Assembly (NCBI GenBank): GCA_910575775.1
Contig: CAJTEY010000001.1
Location: forward strand, 248,001 to 312,000
Reading direction: 5' to 3'
Origin: Lachnospiraceae bacterium
GTDB taxonomy: Bacteria > Bacillota > Clostridia > Lachnospirales > Lachnospiraceae
DNA: 64,000 nt
Shown: positions 17,223 to 26,281 of the stretch, one piece after another
Layout: each line of letters starts with the position of its first letter
How positions within the stretch are numbered: position 1 is the stretch's first letter
The notes under the pieces: model-generated
The model's database searches: none
The model's input: the letters and a program-made list of their open reading frames with translations, nothing else
Told to the model about the DNA's origin: nothing
Made by a program: the position numbers and the translations under genes

Positions 17223-20120
17223 TTACTTATCATTCCTTTTCAGAACAAAGAGCAAAACCATACCAGCAAATACCGCCAGCACCACTGCGGAAGCCCACAA
17301 GGAGCTGTCCTGCCGTTTCCCGGCTGTCTGTGCCGCTTCCGTTCCAGCCCGTTCCGCACGAAAACTGACTGCATTTCCTTCCAACGCGCCTTCTGTCCCG
17401 ACGCCGGGTTCCGGCTCCTGCCCTTCGGGATAAATGATCCCATAGCGCTCCGGATTTTCCTGCGCATCTATGACACCGTCCAGGCTTTCTTCCTGCATGT
17501 CTTCTCCGTTCTGCCCGCTCTGAACACCATCTCCCGCCGGTTCGTTCTGCCCGCTCTGAACGCCATCTCCCGCCGGTTCGTTCGGTTGATCCTGCACCGG
17601 CTCTTGAACCGGTTCATCCTGCTTGCCCGGAACCGTCTCCTGGGACGTCTCGTCCTGCTCATTCTGGCCGCCTTGTTCTTCCTGTCCGCTTTCGGGCCCG
17701 GACACAGCTTCCTCTTTCTGCTCTTCCGGGTCGGACTGCGGAGGCATTTCGCCTTCTGGCAGAAGTGCCGGTTCTTCCTTCAGATCCGGACCGGCTTCCC
17801 CCTGATTCTCTCCGCTCTCCGCAACTATATCTGTCTTGCCGCAGATAGCACATTCACGGATATCGTCTGCCACACGCTTGAAATCATGCAATCCTGTCGC
17901 CGGAATGACAATATCTGTAAGCGGCACTGTGCCTGCCTCGTCCGCAAACGCATCCCCGCAGACACTGCACAGCCAGTATTCCACGCTGCCGTCCTTCCCG
18001 CATGTTGCCGGTTCCGACAAAACCTTGCTCAAATTGTGCTGCGCCGGAAGCTCTTTCTCCTTTGTGACCCGATAGGTTTTTCCCTTATATATAACTGTCG
18101 CCGTATAGATGATCTTTCCCGGGGAACCGCTTTCGGTTCCCGGTACTTCGGCAGTTGTAATAACCGCCGGCTCGCGATGCGAATCGCTGCAGCCCTTGTT
18201 CCTGCAGCCAAAACCTGCGTAGGCCGGACTATCCACAGAATCCCATTCCCAGACCGGAGCTCCGCCATAGTTATGCGGAAGTGTCTGTCCGGGAATTTCC
18301 CATTCTTTCTTATAATTTTTCCCGTTAAATCTTACAACCGCACGGTATGTTGTCGTTCCCGCCGTCATACAGGTCGCATCCGTCTTGACAACCTTCGTTG
18401 TTACCTCCCTCACCTCGGGCGCTTTGCCACAGCCGCGGGCACAGACAAATGTCGCAGCAGCGGAAGCATAATCTGCCGCCGCTGTCCAGCCGGGATCCCC
18501 CTCATACTTGTGTCCCAGAGCGCGAAGTCTCACCTTTTCCAGCTCTTTCTTCCCCGCCTCATCCGCGAAGCACGTCCCGCACGCCAGACATGTCCAGCAA
18601 TCCTTACTATACCCCGGCTCCTCGCACGTCGCCGCTGACTTCCTCACCCACACAAGCGTCTCGTGAGCCGCTTTCTCTGTCTCATCCGTCCTGGTATCCT
18701 TATATGTTTTATCATCCCTTTCGACGCAGGCCGTATATACCGTTCCCCCTTCTTCGCCGCAGGTTGACGTCTTCTTCTTGGAAATCGCCGCTTCCATCCG
18801 CAGCCTCTCACCACAGTCCTGACAGGTAAAAACAGCCACAGCCGACCGATACTTTTCCTCATCCCATTCCCACTCCGGCTCCCGGTAGACATGTCCGCCT
18901 GTGTTTGCGCCTGCCGTCCCCGCATAACTCCCTGCCGCCGGAGCCGCATATGGCTGTGCCTCTTTTCTATTTTTTTCATTGGTATACACAGCCACAGAAC
19001 TGCCGTCCCCCCGGTTTGCCTGTGTCTGGTATACCGATTTCCCTCCAAAGGCCGGAAATCCTGCCCCACAGGTCTGGCGCCAGACAGCATTCTCGCTTTT
19101 ACCGCCGTTTAACAGCCAGCACACCTCACCCGAAGCAAACTGCTGCTGCGTCATGCCTGTTCCGTAGTTGCCTTTTTCCGTACCTGTGATCAGATAATAG
19201 CAGTTCAAAAGGGAGCTGCCGGAATGGCTGTATCCGCAGATGCTTCCCACATAATTCGCGCCGCCGGTTTCTCCCGTATTATAGCAGCCGGAAACCAGTT
19301 TTTTATTATAACCGCAGATGCCGCCTATGCTCGTGCCGCTTCCGTTTACCGTGCCCACATTGTAACAGTCGGAAACCTCATTTTGATTGTAGCCGCAGAC
19401 ACCGCCCACATATTTGCTGCCGCTTACGGCTCCTGTATTATAACAGACACTGACAATGCCGCCGTCATTATAGCCGCAGACGCCGCCCGTATAGCTGTCC
19501 CCGCTTACGGACGACGCATTATAGCAGCCTGTCATGGTTCCCCGGTTGGAACCGCACACACCGCCCGTATAGCTGCCAGCCGCAATATCCGCTCCCACGA
19601 CTCCCAGATTCCTGATCGTACCGGCATTACATCCAAACAGTCCCGCACAGGAAGCACGTTGATTATGAAAATACAACCCGCTCACCGTAAAGGAGCCGCC
19701 GTCAAAAGTCCCTGTATATGGATGCGCGTCCGTACCGATCGGCATCCACGAACCGGTATCGGAGCCGCATACGCCGGACAGATCAATATTCTGTGTCAGC
19801 GCCGCGCACAGTCCCGTGTTCGGTGCGCCTTTTACGCCGTTTACCAGATCCGCAAAATAGCGGAGCTGCCCGGCGTCTTTAATTCGGTACGGGTCTGCCG
19901 CTGTACCGCTGCCCTCCAGACTTACAGGGCTTACCGGCACTCCCGCCGCCACAGACGCATCTGTTCTCCCGGTCTGCGTCCGTTCCTCTTTCTCTTCCCG
20001 GCCTGCCGTTTCCTGTACAGCCACCGCTTCTCTTTCCATCCTCGCCGCCATTGCCGTATCCGGCATCAGTACCAGCAGCAGGCTGGCTGCCAAAATAAGG
20101 CTCCCTACTCTTCTACGCAT
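17223..20120 (-). CDS. Large secreted GLUG-repeat, Cys-motif surface protein
   Basis: 965 residues. Signal peptide 1-26 (A-M-A-A site). Residues about 158-310 hold six GLUG-type repeats (G-G-V-C-G-Y-N ... C-Y-N-T-G), a beta-helical module of bacterial surface proteins. About 420-775 carries six spaced C-x-x-C or C-x3-C segments in modules of roughly 70 residues, perhaps metal-binding or disulfide-linked. About 785-910 is a Glu/Gln/Pro-rich linker, then a hydrophobic helix and K-R-N-D-K tail. A threonine-glycine stretch precedes the helix but no L-P-x-T-G is present, so anchoring is by membrane or an unusual sortase. AAGGAGA lies 8 nt before the ATG. Role unknown; adhesion is plausible. Confidence 0.85.
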   Translation of the reverse strand: MRRRVGSLILAASLLLVLMPDTAMAARMEREAVAVQETAGREEKEERTQTGRTDASVAAGVPVSPVSLEGSGTAADPYRIKDAGQLRYFADLVNGVKGAPNTGLCAALTQNIDLSGVCGSDTGSWMPIGTDAHPYTGTFDGGSFTVSGLYFHNQRASCAGLFGCNAGTIRNLGVVGADIAAGSYTGGVCGSNRGTMTGCYNASSVSGDSYTGGVCGYNDGGIVSVCYNTGAVSGSKYVGGVCGYNQNEVSDCYNVGTVNGSGTSIGGICGYNKKLVSGCYNTGETGGANYVGSICGYSHSGSSLLNCYYLITGTEKGNYGTGMTQQQFASGEVCWLLNGGKSENAVWRQTCGAGFPAFGGKSVYQTQANRGDGSSVAVYTNEKNRKEAQPYAAPAAGSYAGTAGANTGGHVYREPEWEWDEEKYRSAVAVFTCQDCGERLRMEAAISKKKTSTCGEEGGTVYTACVERDDKTYKDTRTDETEKAAHETLVWVRKSAATCEEPGYSKDCWTCLACGTCFADEAGKKELEKVRLRALGHKYEGDPGWTAAADYASAAATFVCARGCGKAPEVREVTTKVVKTDATCMTAGTTTYRAVVRFNGKNYKKEWEIPGQTLPHNYGGAPVWEWDSVDSPAYAGFGCRNKGCSDSHREPAVITTAEVPGTESGSPGKIIYTATVIYKGKTYRVTKEKELPAQHNLSKVLSEPATCGKDGSVEYWLCSVCGDAFADEAGTVPLTDIVIPATGLHDFKRVADDIRECAICGKTDIVAESGENQGEAGPDLKEEPALLPEGEMPPQSDPEEQKEEAVSGPESGQEEQGGQNEQDETSQETVPGKQDEPVQEPVQDQPNEPAGDGVQSGQNEPAGDGVQSGQNGEDMQEESLDGVIDAQENPERYGIIYPEGQEPEPGVGTEGALEGNAVSFRAERAGTEAAQTAGKRQDSSLWASAVVLAVFAGMVLLFVLKRNDK
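17511..17582. repeat. Two tandem 36-bp repeats in the GLUG protein gene
   Basis: Units 17511-17546 and 17547-17582 differ at one base. Each encodes the 12-residue segment NEPAGDGVQSGQ of the C-terminal linker. In-frame copy-number change would alter linker length only. Confidence 0.9.
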
Positions 20121-20193
20121 TCAGATACTCTCCTTTTCAAAGAAATGAAATCATACTGGCCGGGAAGCGGCGACGCCGCCCCGTTATAGTTGC

Positions 20194-20222
20194 AATATAA
20201 CATAAAATAATCTTCACTTCAA
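20194..20222 (-). promoter_or_regulatory. Promoter of the GLUG protein gene
   Basis: Minus strand: -35 TTGAAG (20217-20222), 17-nt spacer, extended -10 TGT-TATATT (TATATT at 20194-20199). The leader is about 65 nt. The 10-mer ATGTTATATT resembles the -10 regions of the other two giant surface genes. Confidence 0.6.
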
Positions 20223-20224
20223 TT

Positions 20225-20263
20225 ACAAATACAAAAACAGCGGCAAAAATCAGCCGCTGTTTT
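20225..20263 (-). terminator. Rho-independent terminator after the BspA-like gene
   Basis: An 11-bp perfect stem (20234-20244 with 20253-20263, core CAGCGGC/GCCGCTG) and 8-nt loop, followed on the minus strand by a T-rich tail. It lies 25 nt beyond the stop of the 1706-residue protein gene. Confidence 0.85.
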
Positions 20264-20287
20264 CTGTCTTTTCTTAATGTAACCAGA

Positions 20288-23200
20288 TCAGTTTACTCTG
20301 ATCTTCATTGTGAAGGAGGTTGCCGCCTCTGGGGTGTTTGTGCCTTGTCCTTTGTATTTTACATACATTTTGACATTGTTCACGGAACCATTCGCAAAAC
20401 TGACCGCTTCCTTCAAATGTATAATCACCTTCACGGAGCCGTCCGTCTGGGGCTGCCGGATCATCTCAAAGCTGTCTCTCGCGATGTCATCCTTTTCCCC
20501 AAAGTAAATATCTTCAATCACTCCCGCAGTGCCTTCCTTGGCCCTTACCGTAAAGGAGGCATCGTACTGCTTGGTTGTGAGGTACACATCCAGGGTTGAT
20601 TTATCCGTAGTCACCTTCGGAAGCATCTGCGATGTCTTGATCTTGACCGTATTCTTCGTTATGACACCGTTCTTCGTATCCGAGGTTCCCGCGTAGCCTT
20701 TTATCTTTACCCAGATACGTACCGGATAATTGGTATTATTTTTCAGTTCCGCATACTGCTCGGTAACTGCTCCGCTTTCCGGGTCTGTCTGCCGAATCAC
20801 CTTGGGAGTCACGTAAATCTTACCCTTGTTCTTCCCTTCTTCAATCAGTTTGGCCTCAAAACGACTGCTCATCTCCAACCCGTTTGTTCCGCCTTCAAGT
20901 ATCATGACATCCGTAATTTCTCCATTGATATTTTTCAGCTTGGGCGTGTACAGAATGCCGTTCTTTTCGTCCGCCTCCCCGATTCGGTTCACCAGATTGA
21001 TCTTTCCTTTTGCCGATACGGTCAAATCAACGGAGCTGCCGGAAACCTTCACACTGAAATTCACCGGCTTGGCTGATACGGTAGTCATCCCCTCCCTGAC
21101 ATATCGCTGTGTCATGGTAAACTTATAGGTTCCTGCCGGCGGTGCGCTGTCCTGCAAGAATACCTCCAGCATATCGCTTGTCTTCTCTTCCGAACTGCCC
21201 TCACTTATGCGGAAAGCAAAACGTTTATCCGCACTGCCATATTGTGTTTTGATTTCCGTGGCCTGGGATCCTGTCCCCACATCCGCAATCGCATAGCCCT
21301 CCGGCCTGCCGGTTACGGTAAACGGTATGCTCGCCACTTCCTGATACAACGGTCTTTCTGGATCTTCAAGACTGTTGCCACTGGCACTGTTATCTCTAAA
21401 CACCTGTGTGTTCAATTGTAAAGATCCCTTGCCAAATTTGACCGTCGGCTTATTATCGACCACCTTGACTGTCAAGGTAACCTTTTTTAAATCTGGATAA
21501 TCCGTTGAAAACGGCGGATCGCACACAAATTTATACGTGCCTTTCTTTACCGTCCTGCCTTCCTTGATCTTAACTGATCCCTCACCGTTCTCGTAGGTTA
21601 CTTCCAGATTACCGATATCTGCGTTATTGGATGCGGGATAAAACTTCTGGTTCGCTGCAAGTGCCACACCCCTCTGGTTCGGTACCAGCCGGAATGAGGC
21701 GGCCTTTTCTGGGTAATTCAGGTTTAATGATACCGCACTCTGATCCGTCTTCACCGTGGGTGTCGCCGTGCTGGCATTCACTGTGTACGTGAAAACAAGT
21801 GTCCTCGGGCTGCCGTCCTTGTCCACATCCCAGTCTTTGTTCGTAAGCGTCAGTTTCAATTTCCCTTTCTCAGCGTAAAAGCCAAGTGCAATGGTGCCGT
21901 CCGGCCGGATTTTCGGAGCACCGATCGTTGTGATCTCCCCCTCCTCCTCTGTCACCGTGTCCACGCCCTCAACCAGCCTTACCTGCTCCTTGGTCTTGGA
22001 CTTTTTATCGTAAAGTACAAAAATCTCCTCTTCCATCCGATGACCTTCCCGGTAGGTAGCCTTTGTCTCCCGCAGGGCATAGGAGGGCGCCGTGGTACAG
22101 GTGGGCATGGTCACTTTCATCTTTTTCGCCGCGCTGTCCTCATAGCCCTCGTAATAAATCACGAGGTTTCCTGTCACCGCAGGCTTCCCTGCCGCCGTGT
22201 ATCGGAGATTTCCTTCCTTTCGCCCGATCACAGTCGTGTATATGCCATTCACCACACCGCTGCTCTTTATCTCAAAGTTTTCACAGAATTTCCTGTCGTC
22301 ATCCGTCCCGGACAGTGCCTCCAGCTCCACCTTGCTGATCTTCGCCGCGCCAAGCTTTGTGATCTGCGTGGTGACGGTGACCGGGTCGCCATCCTGATTT
22401 AGGCCCCCGTTTTTGTAGAACAGGTTAAACTTTGCTTTCCCCGCATTAAACTTTATCGTCGGCGTCGGCACGCTCTTCTTCACCGTAACCGTCAGCGGGA
22501 TCAGATTATCCTTATTTGGCATGAAGCCGTTCAGGCTGACAAACAGCTTGTAAGTCCCTTCCTTCGTCCCTCCGGTTGGTTTCACCCTGTACTGATACGC
22601 TTTCCCTTCCGACTCACCCGCCTGTTCCAAAATGAAATCGAGGGATTCTATGTACCGGTCGGAACCCTCCTCTTTGTACAGCTTCGTTTTCGAAGGATCC
22701 ACCCCGGCCGTATTACCGTAGGCCAGAAGAACTTCCAGCAGAGCGCCTTCTTTGATATTAGGGTTCACCGTGATCGCCGAGGATGCCAGCCTGCCGCTCA
22801 GGCTCTGTACACTGACCACAAATTTCTGCGTGACCGTCTCTTTCTGATTCCCCTCACTGCTCACCTTGTTTCTGGCAGTGACGGTTATGGTGGCCTCGCC
22901 CACACATCCCTTCTGGATTTCCAGTACATTCGTGGCATCATTGCCCTTGGTCGTGCTCCTTTGCAGCTTCACCATCTTCGTGTCGCTGCTCTTCCACGTA
23001 AACTCCTTCGCTATGCCTTCCCTGTCTGCGGTATAGGCATTTGCCTTCAAGGTGATCGTCAGCGTCTCATCCCTGACGATATTTTTGTCGATGGCCGCCG
23101 TCTGAATCCCGTCCGGATCCCCTGTAATCCGAAAATCCGGATCATATGCAGTGGCTTTCAGTTTCAGCACATCCACATCCGCTTCCACCACCCTGATTCT

Positions 23201-25408
23201 GCTCTGCACCCAGAAAGAATTGCCGTCGCCGCCGCGCAGCTGCATTTTAATGAGCGCCTCGCCGGGTCCCGCCGCTGTCACCACACCGCTTTTGGAAACC
23301 GTCGCAACCTCCTTGTTGCTGGTAGTAATTTCCAGAATCTTGGAGGCGCCTACCGGCTCCCCGGTCTTGTCGATCAGGAATATCCTCGTGGTCTGCCCCA
23401 CCTTGATCTCGACGCCCTTGTCAATGGGTTCTCCATTCGAATACTCCACGGTCACGTCATTTTCCAGCCCGTTGATCTTCTCCGAGGCATCCTGGGAAAA
23501 CTCCGCCGTCAGGATGATCCCACCCACAGGCATCGTGACATAGTAAATGCCCTTCTCGTCTGCCCGCAGAACCGTCCCGTTCACACGCAGGGAATTTGCC
23601 ACCAGGTGATACCCGTCATTCGGCGTAAAATACACCCGGTATTTTACGGTATTGCTAGGCTGTACCCCGGCCTCTTTTCCATCGCCGTCTTTCATCTTGT
23701 TGATGTTGTCTTCATACTTGGATTTGTCCGTTGGTCCAATCCAGATCTGCCCGCCCGGAATCTTGCCGTCCGCGTGTTCCACGCCGTCCTTGTCTTTTAC
23801 CGTATATTTATAATATTTTTTCTCGGCCTCGTTCGTGTCCTCTATGAAGGACACTTTATCCTTGCCGCGGCAGTACTGGTAAATGGTGCTCCCCGGCCTT
23901 CCGATAAACTGAAGTTCGCTTCTCGTCTCCCCGGCCGGAAACGCCCTCGTCGTCCCGATGGTCAGGTTGTCGTTTTTTACCTCCACCCGGCACAGATTCG
24001 TACAGCCGGCAAAGGCAAAGCTTGCCACCTCCTTGATTGTCCCCGGAAGCGTCAGCGAAGTCAGACTGTAGCATCCCTCAAAGGCATGCCCGTCGACTGT
24101 CACCCACTGTCCCGCTTTGCTCTCGAAGGTCAGGCTCACCAGCGCCGTACAGCCCTCAAAGGCATACTGGGGTATTACGGGAAGCGTCCGGCTCATCACC
24201 GCATCCGTCAGCCCGATACAGCCGGCAAACGCATAGGCACCCATCGTTTCCAGCGCCGCATTGTCAAGGTTTACCTTCTTAATTTTCCGGCATTCATAAA
24301 ATGCGTACTCCCCGATCCCTTTCAGACTTGTGGGCAGGAGGAACTGTGTGTCGCCGCAAAATGCCTCCAGTGCGGTACAGCCCTCAAAGGCATGGGCGCC
24401 GATCTGTTCCAGGCTGCTGTAATCCGTGTCCTTCATATAAACCATATACAGCCTCACATCGCCCTTAAATGCACTGTCCCCGATACTCGTCACAGCCTTC
24501 GGCACTGAAATCTGTGTCATCGCCGTACAGGTTTCAAACGCACTTGCTCCGATCTCGGTCACCGTTGAGGGAATGTAGACACCCTTTAACCCGGTACATC
24601 CTTTGAAGCTTTCCGCTGCAATAGCAGTCAGACCCGCAGGCAGCCTCACATATGTAACATTCTGATTACCGGAGAATACACCTGACGCGATGGAGGTATA
24701 CTTCTCCCCTTCTTCCGGCTGTTTCAGTTCCACATTTCCCTCGAAATTCACCGGTATTTCCACTTCTATGGTATTTCCTCTTACAGTCTCTGTGTCCATT
24801 TGGGTCACACCCGTAAGCACACCGTTCTCTACTTTGTAGATATACTTCTCGGAAGCGTTGGCGTCATAAGTCACACGCATTCCCGTATCGTCCGTGAAGG
24901 TTACCATCCTGCTGACATAGGCCTGGGGCTTGATCTCTACCTCCACAGGCTCTTTTCCTTCAGGCTCCTCCACAGGTTCTTCCTCTGGTATCTCCTCCAC
25001 AGGCTCCCCGGGTGTTTCATCCAGATTTCCGTCTTCATCCTCTTCCCCAGTCATCTGGTCATCACTCTGCTCCCCATCGTCTTCCTGCGGCACAGAGGGA
25101 TCGCTTTCCCCGGGGCTTTCCTGGTCTTCGCCCTCCTGCGTCTTATCTTCCCCATCGGACGAATCCCCCTCCGCCGGGGTCTGCGTCTCCTCAGATGTAT
25201 GGTCAGTCTCCGGCACATCTTCCACGGATGTATCTTCCGTACCGCCGGAGGTATCCTCCTTCTGCCCAGGCACTGTCTCCTCTGATTCTTCCCGGGATGC
25301 CGAAACAGGCATGTCCGCTCCCTGCTCCGCCGCAAGAACCGTCATGCCGTTTCCGCTCACCACCAGACTGAGCGCCAACAATAATGCAAATACTCTTCTT
25401 CTCCTCAT
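20288..25408 (-). CDS. Giant secreted BspA-type leucine-rich repeat protein with Ig-like modules
   Basis: 1706 residues. Signal peptide 1-27 (T-V-L-A-A). Residues 28-165 are an acidic Glu/Asp/Pro/Ser linker. About 235-490 carries BspA/LRR_5-type leucine-rich repeats recognisable by the recurring A-F-x-G-C-x-x-L. From about 560 onwards are beta-rich modules, including a Big_2-like one (V-A-T-V-S-K-S-G-V-V-T-A-A-G-P-G) around 700, then repeated domains of similar length. No LPXTG, membrane tail or cell-wall-binding repeats are visible at the C-terminus, so it is either released or held non-covalently. AGGTGG lies 6 nt before the ATG. BspA-like proteins often bind host matrix; here that is inference. 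Confidence 0.88.
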   Translation of the reverse strand: MRRRRVFALLLALSLVVSGNGMTVLAAEQGADMPVSASREESEETVPGQKEDTSGGTEDTSVEDVPETDHTSEETQTPAEGDSSDGEDKTQEGEDQESPGESDPSVPQEDDGEQSDDQMTGEEDEDGNLDETPGEPVEEIPEEEPVEEPEGKEPVEVEIKPQAYVSRMVTFTDDTGMRVTYDANASEKYIYKVENGVLTGVTQMDTETVRGNTIEVEIPVNFEGNVELKQPEEGEKYTSIASGVFSGNQNVTYVRLPAGLTAIAAESFKGCTGLKGVYIPSTVTEIGASAFETCTAMTQISVPKAVTSIGDSAFKGDVRLYMVYMKDTDYSSLEQIGAHAFEGCTALEAFCGDTQFLLPTSLKGIGEYAFYECRKIKKVNLDNAALETMGAYAFAGCIGLTDAVMSRTLPVIPQYAFEGCTALVSLTFESKAGQWVTVDGHAFEGCYSLTSLTLPGTIKEVASFAFAGCTNLCRVEVKNDNLTIGTTRAFPAGETRSELQFIGRPGSTIYQYCRGKDKVSFIEDTNEAEKKYYKYTVKDKDGVEHADGKIPGGQIWIGPTDKSKYEDNINKMKDGDGKEAGVQPSNTVKYRVYFTPNDGYHLVANSLRVNGTVLRADEKGIYYVTMPVGGIILTAEFSQDASEKINGLENDVTVEYSNGEPIDKGVEIKVGQTTRIFLIDKTGEPVGASKILEITTSNKEVATVSKSGVVTAAGPGEALIKMQLRGGDGNSFWVQSRIRVVEADVDVLKLKATAYDPDFRITGDPDGIQTAAIDKNIVRDETLTITLKANAYTADREGIAKEFTWKSSDTKMVKLQRSTTKGNDATNVLEIQKGCVGEATITVTARNKVSSEGNQKETVTQKFVVSVQSLSGRLASSAITVNPNIKEGALLEVLLAYGNTAGVDPSKTKLYKEEGSDRYIESLDFILEQAGESEGKAYQYRVKPTGGTKEGTYKLFVSLNGFMPNKDNLIPLTVTVKKSVPTPTIKFNAGKAKFNLFYKNGGLNQDGDPVTVTTQITKLGAAKISKVELEALSGTDDDRKFCENFEIKSSGVVNGIYTTVIGRKEGNLRYTAAGKPAVTGNLVIYYEGYEDSAAKKMKVTMPTCTTAPSYALRETKATYREGHRMEEEIFVLYDKKSKTKEQVRLVEGVDTVTEEEGEITTIGAPKIRPDGTIALGFYAEKGKLKLTLTNKDWDVDKDGSPRTLVFTYTVNASTATPTVKTDQSAVSLNLNYPEKAASFRLVPNQRGVALAANQKFYPASNNADIGNLEVTYENGEGSVKIKEGRTVKKGTYKFVCDPPFSTDYPDLKKVTLTVKVVDNKPTVKFGKGSLQLNTQVFRDNSASGNSLEDPERPLYQEVASIPFTVTGRPEGYAIADVGTGSQATEIKTQYGSADKRFAFRISEGSSEEKTSDMLEVFLQDSAPPAGTYKFTMTQRYVREGMTTVSAKPVNFSVKVSGSSVDLTVSAKGKINLVNRIGEADEKNGILYTPKLKNINGEITDVMILEGGTNGLEMSSRFEAKLIEEGKNKGKIYVTPKVIRQTDPESGAVTEQYAELKNNTNYPVRIWVKIKGYAGTSDTKNGVITKNTVKIKTSQMLPKVTTDKSTLDVYLTTKQYDASFTVRAKEGTAGVIEDIYFGEKDDIARDSFEMIRQPQTDGSVKVIIHLKEAVSFANGSVNNVKMYVKYKGQGTNTPEAATSFTMKIRVN

Positions 25409-25518
25409 TACTTACCACCTTTTTCCATGCGTACATTAACTGTTACTGCCGTGTTTTATCATGTCATCTGCACAGTGAGTTGCATAACATTTTATTATGT
25501 CACCCTATGATGGTTTTG

Positions 25519-25547
25519 ATTATAACATCCGTAATTGTATTATGCAA
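25519..25547 (-). promoter_or_regulatory. Promoter of the BspA-like gene
   Basis: Minus strand: -35 TTGCAT (25542-25547), 17-nt spacer, extended -10 TGT-TATAAT (TATAAT at 25519-25524). The leader is about 100 nt and contains ATGTTATG at 25483-25490, a near copy of the -10 region. Confidence 0.6.
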
Positions 25548-25583
25548 TAGGAAATCCACTACATCTAGTGTTTTAAGAAAATC

Positions 25584-26190
25584 TTAATGTTCCGTCTGCC
25601 GCTCTGTGCTGATATACATTTGCTTAGAACTTTTCGGCCTTTCCGGCAGTGTCATACGAATCACCCCGGCATCAATCAGCGGCTGTACGTGCTTTTTCAT
25701 GGCATAGGCCATGGAGGAGAGTCCCAGATACGCGCAGATCTCTTTTCTGCTTCTTGGCACCTGGCAGAACAGCGCTGCCCGCATTGTAAAAACATACACG
25801 AAATTCATTTCTGTTATCCGTAAACTCCGGCTCTCTCAATCCATATTCCCGCAGTTCTCTCCGCATCGTTGGTATGCCGGAATAACGGTTTTCCGTTACT
25901 CCCAGCATCTCCAGCGCAGCCGCCAGTACCGAATTTCTCGTGTCGGGCTGCAGCTTTCCAAGCTGATCCACGCGAAACCTGCCATAAATGCCTCCCGGAC
26001 TGTGAATTTCAAGTCTGTCTTCATACATTCGGATCTGTATCGGCATTCCCTCCGTATGCATACTGTAATCCCGGTGCACCAAGGCGTTGAGAACAGCCTC
26101 TCTAACTGCTGTAACCGGGTATTCTGTACGGTCTTCTCGCAGGCCGGTTTTGGCATTGATAATGGTCATCTTCTTCATATTTCTTTTCAT
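25584..26190 (-). pseudogene. Remnant of an AlbA/Schlafen-type ATP-binding regulator
   Basis: Two overlapping frames carry consecutive parts of one protein. The first (26190 downward) holds the HATPase-like part: R-E-A-V-L-N-A-L-V-H-R-D-Y-S, then I-H-S-P-G-G and P-E-F. About 25800 the frame shifts, and the second frame continues with the C-terminal winged-helix part P-R-S-R-K-E-I ... P-L-I-D-A-G to the stop at 25584. The N-terminal AlbA_2/Schlafen domain of about 200 residues is missing, because a surface-protein gene end lies 92 nt upstream. It is truncated at one end and frameshifted, so it is probably non-functional. The family acts as putative DNA- or nucleotide-binding regulators. Confidence 0.82.
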
Positions 26191-26235
26191 GAACAGCAGG
26201 GTCTCTTAAGTTGTTTGCATTTGTTTAAGAAATAA

Positions 26236-26273
26236 AACAAAACCGAGCCACAGATTTTACCCCGTGACTCGGC
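26236..26273 (-). terminator. Rho-independent terminator after the glucosaminidase-like gene
   Basis: A 9-bp stem (26244-26252 with 26265-26273; CCGAG...CTCGG with one G-U pair), followed on the minus strand by TTTTGTTTT. It lies 9 nt beyond the stop codon. Confidence 0.88.
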
Positions 26274-26281
26274 CCGTCCGT

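Noticed and set aside
20163..20182. G+C-rich hairpin in the leader of the GLUG gene
   Set aside because: The stem is short with a tiny loop and no T tail. It may affect translation, but there is no specific evidence.
22961..24508. 515-codon open frame on the plus strand
   Set aside because: It is antisense to the LRR part of the giant BspA-like protein, which has clear repeats and a signal peptide. The antisense product is rich in Arg, His and Pro with no motifs, as expected from G/C-ended codons of the real gene.
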